Part shown: one piece after another, positions 47,607 through 56,202 of the stretch
Numbering within the stretch: position 1 is the stretch's first letter
Layout of the letters: each line of letters begins with the position of its first letter
From: JACMNW01 sp031406155
Lineage (GTDB): Bacteria; Pseudomonadota; Alphaproteobacteria; Rhodobacterales; Rhodobacteraceae
Assembly: GCA_031406155.1 (NCBI GenBank)
Contig: JANOGW010000002.1
Span: forward strand, 1-64,000
Direction of reading: 5' to 3'
DNA length: 64,000 bases
The notes under the pieces: generated by a model
What the model was told of the DNA's origin: nothing
Database searches by the model: none
What the model saw: the letters and a program-made list of their open reading frames with translations, nothing else
Program-made: the position numbers and the translations under genes

Positions 47607-49433
47607 ATGGACGAGACAGATCACGGGCCAGTGCGGCAGGACATTCGCGGCGCGGTACTGGTCTTGTCGATCTGCAGCCCGCCAGTAAACGCGCTTGGAG
47701 CGGGCGTGCGGGCGGGGCTGGGTGCAGGTCTTGACCGGGCGGAACGCGACCCCGGCATTGCCGCGGTGGTGCTGCACGGCGACGGGCGCGGGTTTTCGGC
47801 GGGGGCGGACATTCGCGAATTCGGCCAGCCGTCGCGTGCGCCGGTTTTGTCTGATCTTTGCCTTCGGATCGAGGAATTTGCCAAGCCCGTGGTGGCCGCG
47901 ATGCACGGCATTGCCTTGGGTGGCGGGCTGGAACTTGGGCTGGCTGCGTCGGCCAGAGTTGGTATGGCGGGGCTGCGCCTTGGCCTGCCTGAGGTCAATC
48001 TGGGCATTCTGCCCGGCGCGGGAGGCACGCAAAGGCTGCCTCGCCTGATCGGGGCAGAGGCCGCGCTGAAGATGATGATGGGGGGCCAGCAGGTCGGCGC
48101 GCAAGAGGCGCTGGCGCTTGGACTGCTGGACAAGGTAGTGCGTGACCCCGCAGGTCTGATGGCGGTCGCATTGGCGCTGGCCGAGGCACCTAAGATGGTA
48201 GGTCCGCGGGGCGAACACGACGATCCTGCCCATTATGCGGCGGCAGTTGCCGTCGCGCGGCGGCAGGCGGCAAGATCGGGAAGTGCCGCAAAAGCGCGTA
48301 TCGTGGATTGCGTCGAGGCCGCTTTGCTGTTGCCAATGGCGCAGGGCTTTGCGTTTGAGAGGGTCGCATTCGAGGAACTGCGGGCTTCGCCCGAAGCGGC
48401 GGCCTTGCGGTATGCCTTTCTGGCTGAGCGGCGGGCCGATCATCCGCCGGTTGGTTTTGACGCAGCGGTGGCTTTGCCGGTACAGCATCTGGGCATCTGG
48501 GGTGCAGGGGCTGCGGCGGTCGGATTGACCGGGGCTGCGTTGCAAGCCGGGTTGAAGGTGACGCTGTGCGACCCCAGCCGCGATGCGCTGGTTTCGGCGC
48601 TGGAAGCGGTGGGTCTGGCGCAGGAGGCCGAAGTCGCGTCGGGGCGCATGACGCCCGAGGCGCGCGATGCCGATTGGGCGCGGCTGATCCCGGCAATGGA
48701 TCCGATGGCAATTTCTGGTGCCGAGGCGGTCATACTGACGGATGCCGAGCGGCCGCTCGCAGTGGATTTCGCGCGCGGGCTTGGCCGGCAGATCGCGGTT
48801 TTGGTGGCGGGCGGTGCACCCGAGGGGGCGGGGCGCGATGTGATGGGGGTAGTGTTTGCGCCGCAGCGGATAGCAGAGGTGGCGCTGCTGGAGGGCATGC
48901 AGCCTGCCACGGTTGCGACCGGGCTGGGTCTGCTGCGCAAGCTGGGCCTGCGTCCGGTCAAGACCGCACAGCAGGGGCGCAGCCCCGGCATTGGTGCGCG
49001 GGTGGCGGCGGCGGGTCGGCGCGCGGCGCAGGTGCTGATTGCCACTGGCGTGCCGGCAGCGCAGGTCGCGCGCGCAACTGCGCCGATCTTGCGACTGCAG
49101 ACGGGGGTAGCCGAGGGGGCGGGCACCCTGATGGCCATGCAAGACGCGTCGATCGCCGACCGGGTTCTGGCCGCTATGGCCAACGAAGGGGCGCGGCTTT
49201 TGTCCGAGGGTATCGCCCTGTGCCCGTCGGATATCGATGTCATCATGCTGGGCGGCTATGGCTTTGGCCGGAGTCTGGGCGGCCCGATGCACCTTGCCGA
49301 TGCGCGCGGGCTGATGGTTTTGCGCCGCAACTTGCGGATCTGGGCAAACGAAGACGCCGTCTGGGCCCCCGACCCCCTGCTTGACACCCTGATTGCTGAA
49401 GGGCGCGGGTTCGCGTCGCTTAACGAAGGCTAG
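47607..49433 (+). CDS. Enoyl-CoA hydratase / 3-hydroxyacyl-CoA dehydrogenase-like fusion protein
   Basis: The 608-residue protein is shorter than typical FadJ/FadB proteins (about 700). The N-terminal crotonase domain is intact: GDGRGFSAGADIREF, GIALGGGLELGLA and LPEVNLGILPGAGGTQRLPR with both catalytic glutamates. A dehydrogenase-like part follows, with GAGAAAVGLTGAALQAGLKV as nucleotide loop. The segment aligned with the catalytic GMHFFNP motif reads GVVFAPQ (around residue 416), so the catalytic histidine is missing. It may retain only hydratase/isomerase activity. AAGGAGA precedes ATG. Confidence 0.83.
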   Translation: MDETDHGPVRQDIRGAVLVLSICSPPVNALGAGVRAGLGAGLDRAERDPGIAAVVLHGDGRGFSAGADIREFGQPSRAPVLSDLCLRIEEFAKPVVAAMHGIALGGGLELGLAASARVGMAGLRLGLPEVNLGILPGAGGTQRLPRLIGAEAALKMMMGGQQVGAQEALALGLLDKVVRDPAGLMAVALALAEAPKMVGPRGEHDDPAHYAAAVAVARRQAARSGSAAKARIVDCVEAALLLPMAQGFAFERVAFEELRASPEAAALRYAFLAERRADHPPVGFDAAVALPVQHLGIWGAGAAAVGLTGAALQAGLKVTLCDPSRDALVSALEAVGLAQEAEVASGRMTPEARDADWARLIPAMDPMAISGAEAVILTDAERPLAVDFARGLGRQIAVLVAGGAPEGAGRDVMGVVFAPQRIAEVALLEGMQPATVATGLGLLRKLGLRPVKTAQQGRSPGIGARVAAAGRRAAQVLIATGVPAAQVARATAPILRLQTGVAEGAGTLMAMQDASIADRVLAAMANEGARLLSEGIALCPSDIDVIMLGGYGFGRSLGGPMHLADARGLMVLRRNLRIWANEDAVWAPDPLLDTLIAEGRGFASLNEG

Positions 49434-49645
49434 CCGAGCACAATCCCTAGCACGACAAGCATCAGCCCAAGTGCGGACACGCCAAGCGCCATCATGTTGA
49501 ACGTGACGATCTGTTGCAGGCGTGCGCGCATGGCATCGTCATCGAGGCCGGCGCGGCGGGCCTTGATCGCCTCAAAGATGCAAAACACCAGTCCGGCAAC
49601 GCCTCCCAAAGAGAACAGGGTTCCGGCCCAGATCAGTATCGACAT
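49430..49645 (-). CDS. Small two-helix membrane protein
   Basis: The 71-residue product (start MSILIWAGTLFSLGGVAGLV) has two transmembrane segments (about 4-24 and 48-69) joined by a charged cytoplasmic loop (KARRAGLDDDAMRARLQQIV). Its 3' end overlaps the convergent fusion gene by four bases. ATG at 49645 is preferred over the longer frame because the signal-like hydrophobic stretch begins there. It resembles conserved short membrane proteins of Rhodobacterales; the function is unknown. Confidence 0.7.
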   Translation of the reverse strand: MSILIWAGTLFSLGGVAGLVFCIFEAIKARRAGLDDDAMRARLQQIVTFNMMALGVSALGLMLVVLGIVLG

Positions 49646-49781
49646 CGTGGATAGCCCCCCGTTCAATCCGTTCGATGTAGCCGAGCATCCTTGCGCTGAC
49701 AAGTGACCGGCCCCGCATATGGCCGCTTGAACCCGGCCCTCAGGGCAAGGTAGGGAGGGGGCAAATCAGCTAGAGGGCAAC

Positions 49782-50036
49782 ATGACAGATCCGATTGACA
49801 GCTATTCCGTTACCGCAGACGAACTGCGCCAATTCATCGAACGCTTCGAACAGCTGGATTCGGAAAAGAAAGATCTGGCCGAGCAGCAAAAAGAGCTGAT
49901 GGCCGAAGCAAAAGGGCGCGGCTACGACACCGGCATCTTGCGCAAAGTGATCGCCCTGCGCAAACGCAAGCCCGACGATATTGCCGAAGAAGAGGCGATC
50001 CTCGAGATGTACAAGACCGCATTGGGAATGTCGTAG
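49782..50036 (+). CDS. GapR-like DUF2312 protein
   Basis: The 84-residue helical, highly charged protein matches DUF2312: YSVTADELRQFIERFEQLDS, EKKDLAEQQKELMAEAKGRG, then YDTGILRKVIALRKRKPDDI. In Caulobacter the family member GapR is a nucleoid protein that binds overtwisted AT-rich DNA in front of replication and transcription forks and supports topoisomerase action. The whole length, including the coiled-coil dimer helix, is present. It is monocistronic here. Confidence 0.92.
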   Translation: MTDPIDSYSVTADELRQFIERFEQLDSEKKDLAEQQKELMAEAKGRGYDTGILRKVIALRKRKPDDIAEEEAILEMYKTALGMS

Positions 50037-50062
50037 CGTGATGTGAGACGGGGCCGCCGCCC

Positions 50063-50935
50063 CTAGGCTGTCAGGAACGTCACATCGAAAGACCGCGCGA
50101 TATGGGCGATGTCCGCCTCGTACGTCTCGGTCATTTCGGCAACCAGATCGTCGGTCCAATCCGGCATCTCAAGATCCATCTCGATCTTGGCAGGGTCGGC
50201 GAACTTATCAAGGAAAGCAGCGACGATGCCCTTGCGGATATCAGAGGACTCCGGCGGATTTTCGGCAAGATAGGCGGTCAGCCGCGCCATGCCGTCGGCT
50301 GTCATGATGCTGGCCAGCAGCGCGTCGGCGTCTTCAAGCACAAGCCCCGGCCGGTGACCCGACACCGCCTGCAGCACGTCGGGCCAGATCAGTGGCGTGT
50401 CTTCATCGCACCAGATGGTCAACGGCACGGTCTGGTTCAGGGCGCGCACCTGCGCAACCATGGTTGACCACCGCAGGCGCAAAGGCTCGACACCCTCCAT
50501 GAATTCGTCATGGGTCTTGCCTTTCTGCCGTTTGAAAAGATCAGGCAGGAATGTCGCGGGATTGCGGATCGACAAGTGAAACTCTGCCTCGGCCTCGGGA
50601 AAAATCCGGGTGAAGGCACGAATGCGTTCGGCAGCGTTGGGATAAAGCGCGCCGCGCACCGCCCATTGCGGGTAGCTCAGGAAATTGTCCCACGACAGGA
50701 TCAAGCGATCAGCGTGATCCTGTTCCATGATCTGCTCCAGGATCATGGCTTGGGTTTCCAGGGTGGCGGTCCGGCCTTTCAGTGCGACGGCGGTATCGCG
50801 CAGCAGGCTGCGATACCGGGTCGGGCCGGGCACATGGATACCCTCTTCCGCAAGGATCGCGCGGTTCTTCAGCAGGCATCGCAAGAGGCGCTCTTCGTCG
50901 GTGCAATGGGCGCCGAGGTGATAGACGATGCGCAT
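50063..50935 (-). CDS. Hypothetical protein, sulfotransferase-like
   Basis: The 290-residue soluble protein starts MRIVYHLGAHCTDEERLLRC and contains RLILSWDNFLSYPQ, RIRAFTRIFPEAEAEFHLSI followed by RNPATFLPDLFKR, and a C-terminal acidic helix set (DLEMPDWTDDLVAEMTETYE). The N-terminal LGAHCTDEERLLRCLLKNRA and RNPxxFLPSLF pattern recall Rhodobacterales proteins with a sulfotransferase-like fold, but a full PAPS-binding P-loop is not visible. No function is assigned. It is convergent with the GapR-like gene and divergent from the iron-type permease. Confidence 0.72.
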   Translation of the reverse strand: MRIVYHLGAHCTDEERLLRCLLKNRAILAEEGIHVPGPTRYRSLLRDTAVALKGRTATLETQAMILEQIMEQDHADRLILSWDNFLSYPQWAVRGALYPNAAERIRAFTRIFPEAEAEFHLSIRNPATFLPDLFKRQKGKTHDEFMEGVEPLRLRWSTMVAQVRALNQTVPLTIWCDEDTPLIWPDVLQAVSGHRPGLVLEDADALLASIMTADGMARLTAYLAENPPESSDIRKGIVAAFLDKFADPAKIEMDLEMPDWTDDLVAEMTETYEADIAHIARSFDVTFLTA

Positions 50936-51028
50936 GGACGTTGGGTGTTCCGGCCTTGAGGTGATTTTCAGCACCGTATACGCGCTTTGTGGACAGGGAA
51001 ACCGCTTTCCTATACCTGTCAGATCAAG

Positions 51029-52708
51029 ATGACCAAGCAAAACAGTCAAGTTACGGGTGCGCGTTGGCGCGGACTGGGCCTTCGCCTTGATAGGTGGTCC
51101 ATTGGCGCAGGGCTGATCGCGATTGTGGTGATTGCCCCGATCTGTTCGGTGCTGTGGATCGCCTTTCACCCGACCGAGAATATCTGGCCGCATCTTCTGG
51201 CATCGGCTTTGCCCAGATACCTCGGCAACACGCTGGTCCTGATGATCGGCGTGGCCGGGCTGACCGCTGTTTTCGGGGCTGCATCCGCGTGGCTGGTAGT
51301 GATGTACCGGTTTCCGGGGCGGCGCTGGCTGGATTATGCGCTGCTGTTTCCGCTGGCGATCCCGGCTTATGTCGGGGCCTATGCGCTGGTCGATTTTCTG
51401 GATTATGCCGGGCCGTTGCAAACAGCGATACGTGCGTCATTCGGATGGCAGGATGCGCTCGACTATTGGTTCCCCGAAGTGCGCGCACAGGGGCCTGCAA
51501 TCGTGGTGCTGGCATCCGCGCTTTATCCCTATGTCTACCTTTTGGCGCGTGCCGCGTTCCGCGAGCAATCGGGAAGTTCCTACGAAGTTGCCCGGTCGCT
51601 TGGGGCAGGGCCTTGGGCACTGTTCTGGCGGGTCGGGTTGCCACTCGCGCGCCCGGCCATTGCCACAGGCGTTGCGCTGGCGCTGATGGAAACGGTCGCT
51701 GACTACGGCACGGTGCTGCATTTCGGCGTGCAGACCCTGACGACGGGCCTGTTTTCGACATGGCTGACGGCCAACAATGCGGGCGGGGCCGCACAGATCG
51801 CCAGTGTGATGCTGATGCTGATCCTGCTGTTGCTTGCGTTCGAGCGGATCAGCCGCCGCAATGCCCGCTTTCATGGGTCAAGCCGTGCCGCACGCCCGAT
51901 ATCGCCCTTGGTCCTGCGGGGGGGCAAGGCGTGGGCCGCGGCCGCCTTTTGCGCCGTGCCGTTCGCCACCGGGTTCGTGCTACCGGTGGCGGTGATGTTG
52001 GGCCACGCTGTCGGTCGCCCCGAGGTCTGGGCTGCACCGGGGTTGATGGCAGCACTTGGCAACACCGTGCTGGTGGGCGGGATTGCGGCCGTGCTGACCG
52101 TGCTGGCGGCAGTGTTTCTGGTTTACGGCACTCGGTTGATCGGGCGGGATCTGGCCCGCATCGTGTTGCCGGTGACGGCTCTGGGCTATGCGGCACCCGG
52201 CGCTGTGCTGGCATTGGGGCTGCTGATCCCGTTGGCGGCGCTGGATCACCGGATTGCGGACGGCATTTTCTGGCTGACGGGCCGTGACCCGGGGCTGATC
52301 CTGACGGGGTCTTCGGCGGCGATCGTGCTGGCCTATTTCGTGCGGTTTTTCGGCATCGCACAAGGCGCGATGGATGCCGCTTTCGGGCGGGTATCCCCAA
52401 GCCTGCCGATGGCCGCGCGGTCGCTTGGGCGCAGTGCGGGCGGGGCCTTGCGCGATGTCTACATGCCGCTGATGAAAGGCTCGGTCGCAACCGCGATGCT
52501 GGTGGTGTTTGTCGATTGCGTGAAGGAGTTGCCCGCGACGCTGCTGTTGCGGCCGTTCAACTTCAACACTCTGTCCACTCGCGTGTTCGAACTTGCCAGT
52601 CTGGAACGACTGGGCGAAGCCGCGCCTGCTGCCCTGCTGGTCATGCTGGTGGGTTTGGCGGCGGTGGCCCTTCTGGCACGCGCAAATCGGCAAGAGGGGC
52701 TTGCCTGA
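51029..52708 (+). CDS. Iron(III)-type ABC transporter permease (two-domain)
   Basis: The 559-residue protein has about 12 transmembrane segments arranged as two BPD_transp_1 permease domains, as in FbpB/SfuB. The two EAA loops are EVARSLGAGPWALFWRVGLP and MAARSLGRSAGGALRDVYMP, both intact. The family moves ferric iron, or in some cases thiamine or putrescine, from the periplasm. No binding protein or ATPase gene is adjacent, so the rest of the importer must be elsewhere. ATG at 51029 was chosen; the tRNA-Thr gene follows 31 bases after the stop. Confidence 0.88.
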   Translation: MTKQNSQVTGARWRGLGLRLDRWSIGAGLIAIVVIAPICSVLWIAFHPTENIWPHLLASALPRYLGNTLVLMIGVAGLTAVFGAASAWLVVMYRFPGRRWLDYALLFPLAIPAYVGAYALVDFLDYAGPLQTAIRASFGWQDALDYWFPEVRAQGPAIVVLASALYPYVYLLARAAFREQSGSSYEVARSLGAGPWALFWRVGLPLARPAIATGVALALMETVADYGTVLHFGVQTLTTGLFSTWLTANNAGGAAQIASVMLMLILLLLAFERISRRNARFHGSSRAARPISPLVLRGGKAWAAAAFCAVPFATGFVLPVAVMLGHAVGRPEVWAAPGLMAALGNTVLVGGIAAVLTVLAAVFLVYGTRLIGRDLARIVLPVTALGYAAPGAVLALGLLIPLAALDHRIADGIFWLTGRDPGLILTGSSAAIVLAYFVRFFGIAQGAMDAAFGRVSPSLPMAARSLGRSAGGALRDVYMPLMKGSVATAMLVVFVDCVKELPATLLLRPFNFNTLSTRVFELASLERLGEAAPAALLVMLVGLAAVALLARANRQEGLA

Positions 52709-52739
52709 TCCGCGAAGTGGCGCTATTCGATCCCCGAGT

Positions 52740-52815
<76 letters not shown>

Positions 52816-52829
52816 TTTTTCATTTCTTT

Positions 52830-52850
52830 GCGTCTGCGGCGCGCAGATGC
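52830..52850. terminator. Hairpin downstream of tRNA-Thr
   Basis: GCGTCTGCG (52830-52838) and CGCAGATGC (52842-52850) form a 9-bp stem with one G-T pair and a three-base loop, 15 bases after the tRNA. It may protect or terminate the tRNA transcript. Confidence 0.45.
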
Positions 52851-52927
52851 GTGCCGGTAACTGATTTTCCCGTCTCGGTCTTTCCGCCAAGGGGGCACTC
52901 GGGCAATGGCAGGGTTCATGGGGCTCG

Positions 52928-53734
52928 TTACGGAGTCGGGCGGATGCGGGCGGCGGTTTTGTTGGCGAAGGCTTCGAGCCGTTCGCGGGCTTCGGGTTGC
53001 GTGTTGACGACGCCCGCGATCACTGCCTCGGCGTAGGAGGCGTCGAGCGCCGACATGTTGGTCAAATGGCTGATGGCCGAACAGATCGCGAAATTGCTCA
53101 GCGGCAGGTTGCGTGCGGCGGCGCGTGCAATGTCCAACGCCCGATCAAGGCTGGACCCCTCAACCAAGTATTGCGCAAGGCCGATATCCACCGCCTCCTG
53201 GCCCTTGTAGACCCGCCCCGTCAGCATCATGTCGATCATCCTGGCCTTGCCGACCAGACCCGACACCCGGATGGTGGCACCGCCTCCGGTGAACAGGCCG
53301 CGCTGGCCTTCGGGCAGGGCGAAATAAGTCGTCCGGTCGGCAACCCGGATATGCGCGCTTGACGCCAGTTCAAGGCCACCGCCGACCACTGCACCGGTCA
53401 GTGCCGCGATTATCGGCACACCGCCATATTCCATCTTGTTGAACGCCTCATGCCAGCGCAGGCACAGATGCATGAATTCGGCGGGGCTGCGGTCGGCGCG
53501 GTGATGTTCGACCAGATCAAGCCCGGCGCAGAAATGGTCACCGGCAGCGGCCAGCACGACCGCCCGCACCCCGGCGCGCGGGGCGGCAGAAAACAGCGTG
53601 ATCAGATCCTCGACCGAGGCCGCATCCAGCGCGTTGCGCTTGGACGGGCGGTTCAGCGTGGCCACCAGAACACCGTCGTCGTGCAGATCAAGTGCGATGT
53701 TCTGCAGGTTCAGACCCATGATATCAATCAGCAT
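52928..53734 (-). CDS. Crotonase-family enoyl-CoA hydratase
   Basis: The 268-residue protein has the crotonase oxyanion-hole segments HFCAGLDLVEHHRAD and GAVVGGGLELASSAHIRVAD, and both glutamates expected for hydratases (E122 in GGGLELA, E142 in ALPEGQRG), spaced as in the methylthioacryloyl-CoA hydratase DmdD, which is also about this length. It is the third gene of dmdA-acuI-crotonase on the minus strand, 33 bases after acuI. Either an acryloyl-CoA hydratase or a DmdD-like function is possible. GAGGGAAAC precedes the ATG. Confidence 0.85.
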   Translation of the reverse strand: MLIDIMGLNLQNIALDLHDDGVLVATLNRPSKRNALDAASVEDLITLFSAAPRAGVRAVVLAAAGDHFCAGLDLVEHHRADRSPAEFMHLCLRWHEAFNKMEYGGVPIIAALTGAVVGGGLELASSAHIRVADRTTYFALPEGQRGLFTGGGATIRVSGLVGKARMIDMMLTGRVYKGQEAVDIGLAQYLVEGSSLDRALDIARAAARNLPLSNFAICSAISHLTNMSALDASYAEAVIAGVVNTQPEARERLEAFANKTAARIRPTP

Positions 53735-53767
53735 GTTTCCCTCGTTTTCAATCAGTTCCGGGTGGCG

Positions 53768-54760
53768 TCACGCATTGACGTCGATCACCACCCTGCCGCG
53801 TATCTTGCCGGCCAGAATGTCCGCGCCAAGGGCGGGCACATCGGTCAGCTTTGCCATTGTCGTCATTGCCTTCAGCCGGTCTTTGGGCATGTCGGTGGCA
53901 AGCCGCGCCCACGCCGCCACACGGCTTGCATAGGGCTGCATCACGCTGTCGATGCCCAGCAGGTTGACGCCGCGCAACAGGAACGGCACCACCGATCCGG
54001 GATAAGTGGCCCCGCCCGCAAGACCCACCGCCGCGACACTGCCGCCGTATTTCATCTGGCCCAACACCCGCGCCAGCATCATGCCGCCCACCGCGTCGAC
54101 GCACCCCGCCCAGGTTTCGGTTTCCAGCGCGCGCTTGGTCGGTTCGCTGATCTCTGCCCGAGGGATGATGCGACTTGCCCCCAAGGCGCGCAGGTAGGCT
54201 TCGGTTTCAGGGCGGCCGGTGACGGTTGCGACCTCGTAGCCCAATTGCGACAGGATGGCGATCGCTGCCGATCCGACACCGCCCGCGCCACCGGTGACCA
54301 GCACAGGGCCAGCGGCGGGCGTCAGACCATGGGCTTCCAGCGCCAGCACCGCCAGCATCGCCGTCAGCCCTGCGGTGCCAATGGCCATCGCCTCGCGCGC
54401 GGTAATCCCTTGCGGAAGGGGCACCAGCCAATCGGCCTTGACCCGCGCCTTTTGCGCAAAGCCACCCCAATGCGCCTCGCCCACCCGCCAGCCGGTCAGC
54501 ACGACAGTGTCGCCGGGGCTGTGTCGCGGATCGGTTGACGCCTCGACGCGGCCTGCAAAATCGATCCCCGGCACATGCGGGTAAGTGCGCACCAGACCAC
54601 CGCCGGAGCCCAGACACAGGCCATCCTTGTAGTTGATGGTGGAGTAGTCGACCGCCACCAGAACTTCGCCCGCAGGCAGATCGTTCAGCGACAACTGTTT
54701 GATGCTGGCACTGGTCTTGCCGTCGGCGTCCTTGTCTACAACCACTGCGCGGAAGGTCAT
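53768..54760 (-). CDS. acuI: Acrylyl-CoA reductase (AcuI / YhdH family)
   Basis: The 330-residue MDR-superfamily protein has the AcuI/YhdH pattern: STINYKDGLCLGSGGGLVRT, YPHVPGIDFAGRVEAS, VLTGWRVGEAHWGGFAQKAR and the NADPH loop VTGGAGGVGSAAIAILSQLG. It reduces toxic acryloyl-CoA to propionyl-CoA, a detoxification step in DMSP and 3-hydroxypropionate metabolism. In marine Rhodobacterales acuI is commonly directly downstream of dmdA, as here, although this pair is separated by 227 bases with an imperfect hairpin. Confidence 0.88.
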   Translation of the reverse strand: MTFRAVVVDKDADGKTSASIKQLSLNDLPAGEVLVAVDYSTINYKDGLCLGSGGGLVRTYPHVPGIDFAGRVEASTDPRHSPGDTVVLTGWRVGEAHWGGFAQKARVKADWLVPLPQGITAREAMAIGTAGLTAMLAVLALEAHGLTPAAGPVLVTGGAGGVGSAAIAILSQLGYEVATVTGRPETEAYLRALGASRIIPRAEISEPTKRALETETWAGCVDAVGGMMLARVLGQMKYGGSVAAVGLAGGATYPGSVVPFLLRGVNLLGIDSVMQPYASRVAAWARLATDMPKDRLKAMTTMAKLTDVPALGADILAGKIRGRVVIDVNA

Positions 54761-54987
54761 GCTGTCTCACTTTTCATCGGGGGTGCGGCGCGGGGCCGTT
54801 TTGGGGTGGGTCGCAGAACAGCATAGATTTTGCCGCTTTGAAACCCGTCAAGATGGTGCAACGCGGCAAGATCCGGCGGCTACTTTCAGAATGGGATGAT
54901 GCTTGACGGAAATATCATCCTATTCTCGTTTCTGAGTGGTCGCGTGATTGATGAGGAAAACCGGTACTCACTTTTCTTCATCACGCT

Positions 54988-56103
54988 TCAAAGGAACGGC
55001 AGATCGACAAGACGGGCGGCAACCGAGCCATTGGCGCGCATGATCTGCACATCCTGCCCCGCCTGCACCGATGCCGAAATCAGCGCATAGCCGATATTGG
55101 CCGCCAATCGCGGCGACCACACGCAGTTCGTCATCACGCCGACCTTGCGGCCTGCGTGGTGGATGTCTTCATGCTGAAACCCAAGCGGGGCGGGGGTCTG
55201 CCCGTCAAGCATCAGGCCCAGTTGATGGCGCTGCACACCGTCCGCCTTGATCCGGCGCAGGGCCGCGATGCCGATCACATCGTCGGGCACATGCAGATCG
55301 ACGTATTTCTGCATCCGCACTTCAAACGGGTTGGTGTCGGCATCGGTATCGCCGCCGACCGACACCAGCCCGCTTTCGGTGCGTTCGGCGGTTGCCGGCG
55401 CGCCCGGGCCGATACCCCACGGCTGCCCGGCTTCCTTGAAGATGTTCCAAAGCTGCGTGCCTTTGGTGCCGTCGCGCAGGTAGATCTCGAACCCACCCTG
55501 CTTTGACCAGCCCGACCGCTGCACCGCAACCGGAATGCCGGCAATGTTGGTTTCGCGGAACCAGAAGTATTTCAGATCGCGCACCCAATCGCCCAGAACC
55601 GATGCCACCACATCCTCGGCCTTGGGCCCCTGGATCGCCATCGGGGACACATCGGGTTCGCTGACCTCGACGTTCAGGCCGCGTTCGGCGGCAATGGCAC
55701 CCGCCCAGAACCAGATGTCACTGTCGGCAATCGACAGCCAGTAAAGATCATCCGCGAGCTTCAGCAGGATCGGGTCGTTTATGATCGTGCCCCGGTGATT
55801 GCACAAAGGCACGTATTTGCCCTGACCGACCTTGCAGCCCGACAGATCGCGGGGTGCGAGGATCTGCGCCAGTGTCCCCGCATCCGGCCCTTTCAGCTGC
55901 ACCTGCCGTTCGACGCCCACATCCCACTGCGAGACGCCGTTGATCAGGCGCCAGTATTCCGCCTCGGGGTGGCCATAGCCGGTTGGCATGATCATGCGGT
56001 TGTAGATGCTTGCCGAAACCATGCCCTCGGCCACGGCAGAGGCGTAGAACGGCGAGGCACGCAGCCGTGCGGTAGGGAAGACAGAGAACAAGGCAACCTC
56101 CAT
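54988..56103 (-). CDS. dmdA: Dimethylsulfoniopropionate demethylase (GcvT family)
   Basis: The 371-residue tetrahydrofolate-binding GcvT-fold protein has YNRMIMPTGYG, VSQWDVGVERQVQLKGPDAG, LAPRDLSGCKVGQGKYVPLC, NDPILLKLADDLYWLSIADS, RSGWSKQGGFEIYLRDG and RTESGLVSVGGDTDADTNPF, the order and spacing of DmdA. It transfers the S-methyl of DMSP to tetrahydrofolate. The downstream acuI supports the assignment; a different betaine or amine demethylase of the same fold remains possible. No good ribosome-binding site precedes ATG at 56103. Confidence 0.75.
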   Translation of the reverse strand: MEVALFSVFPTARLRASPFYASAVAEGMVSASIYNRMIMPTGYGHPEAEYWRLINGVSQWDVGVERQVQLKGPDAGTLAQILAPRDLSGCKVGQGKYVPLCNHRGTIINDPILLKLADDLYWLSIADSDIWFWAGAIAAERGLNVEVSEPDVSPMAIQGPKAEDVVASVLGDWVRDLKYFWFRETNIAGIPVAVQRSGWSKQGGFEIYLRDGTKGTQLWNIFKEAGQPWGIGPGAPATAERTESGLVSVGGDTDADTNPFEVRMQKYVDLHVPDDVIGIAALRRIKADGVQRHQLGLMLDGQTPAPLGFQHEDIHHAGRKVGVMTNCVWSPRLAANIGYALISASVQAGQDVQIMRANGSVAARLVDLPFL

Positions 56104-56161
56104 GATTTTCGGCGAAAAGATCGCAATGGCGCGTCGGCGTCAAACAACCTAATAGGGGGCA

Positions 56162-56180
56162 ATGACCACGTTTTTGTCAT
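56162..56180. promoter_or_regulatory. Inverted repeat between dmdA and the divergent LysR gene
   Basis: ATGAC-N9-GTCAT (56162-56180) lies inside a wider pair CCTAA (about 56148) and TTAGG (about 56187). Nested symmetry in the gap between a LysR gene and its divergent neighbour is typical of a LysR regulatory site. Confidence 0.5.
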
Positions 56181-56202
56181 GCATCGGTTAGGCAAACTCG
56201 AC

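Noticed and set aside
47316..49292. A 658-codon open frame antisense to the crotonase-dehydrogenase fusion
   Set aside because: It is the GC-driven shadow of the plus-strand gene. Only its last part (47335-47565) carries real homology, described as a pseudogene fragment.
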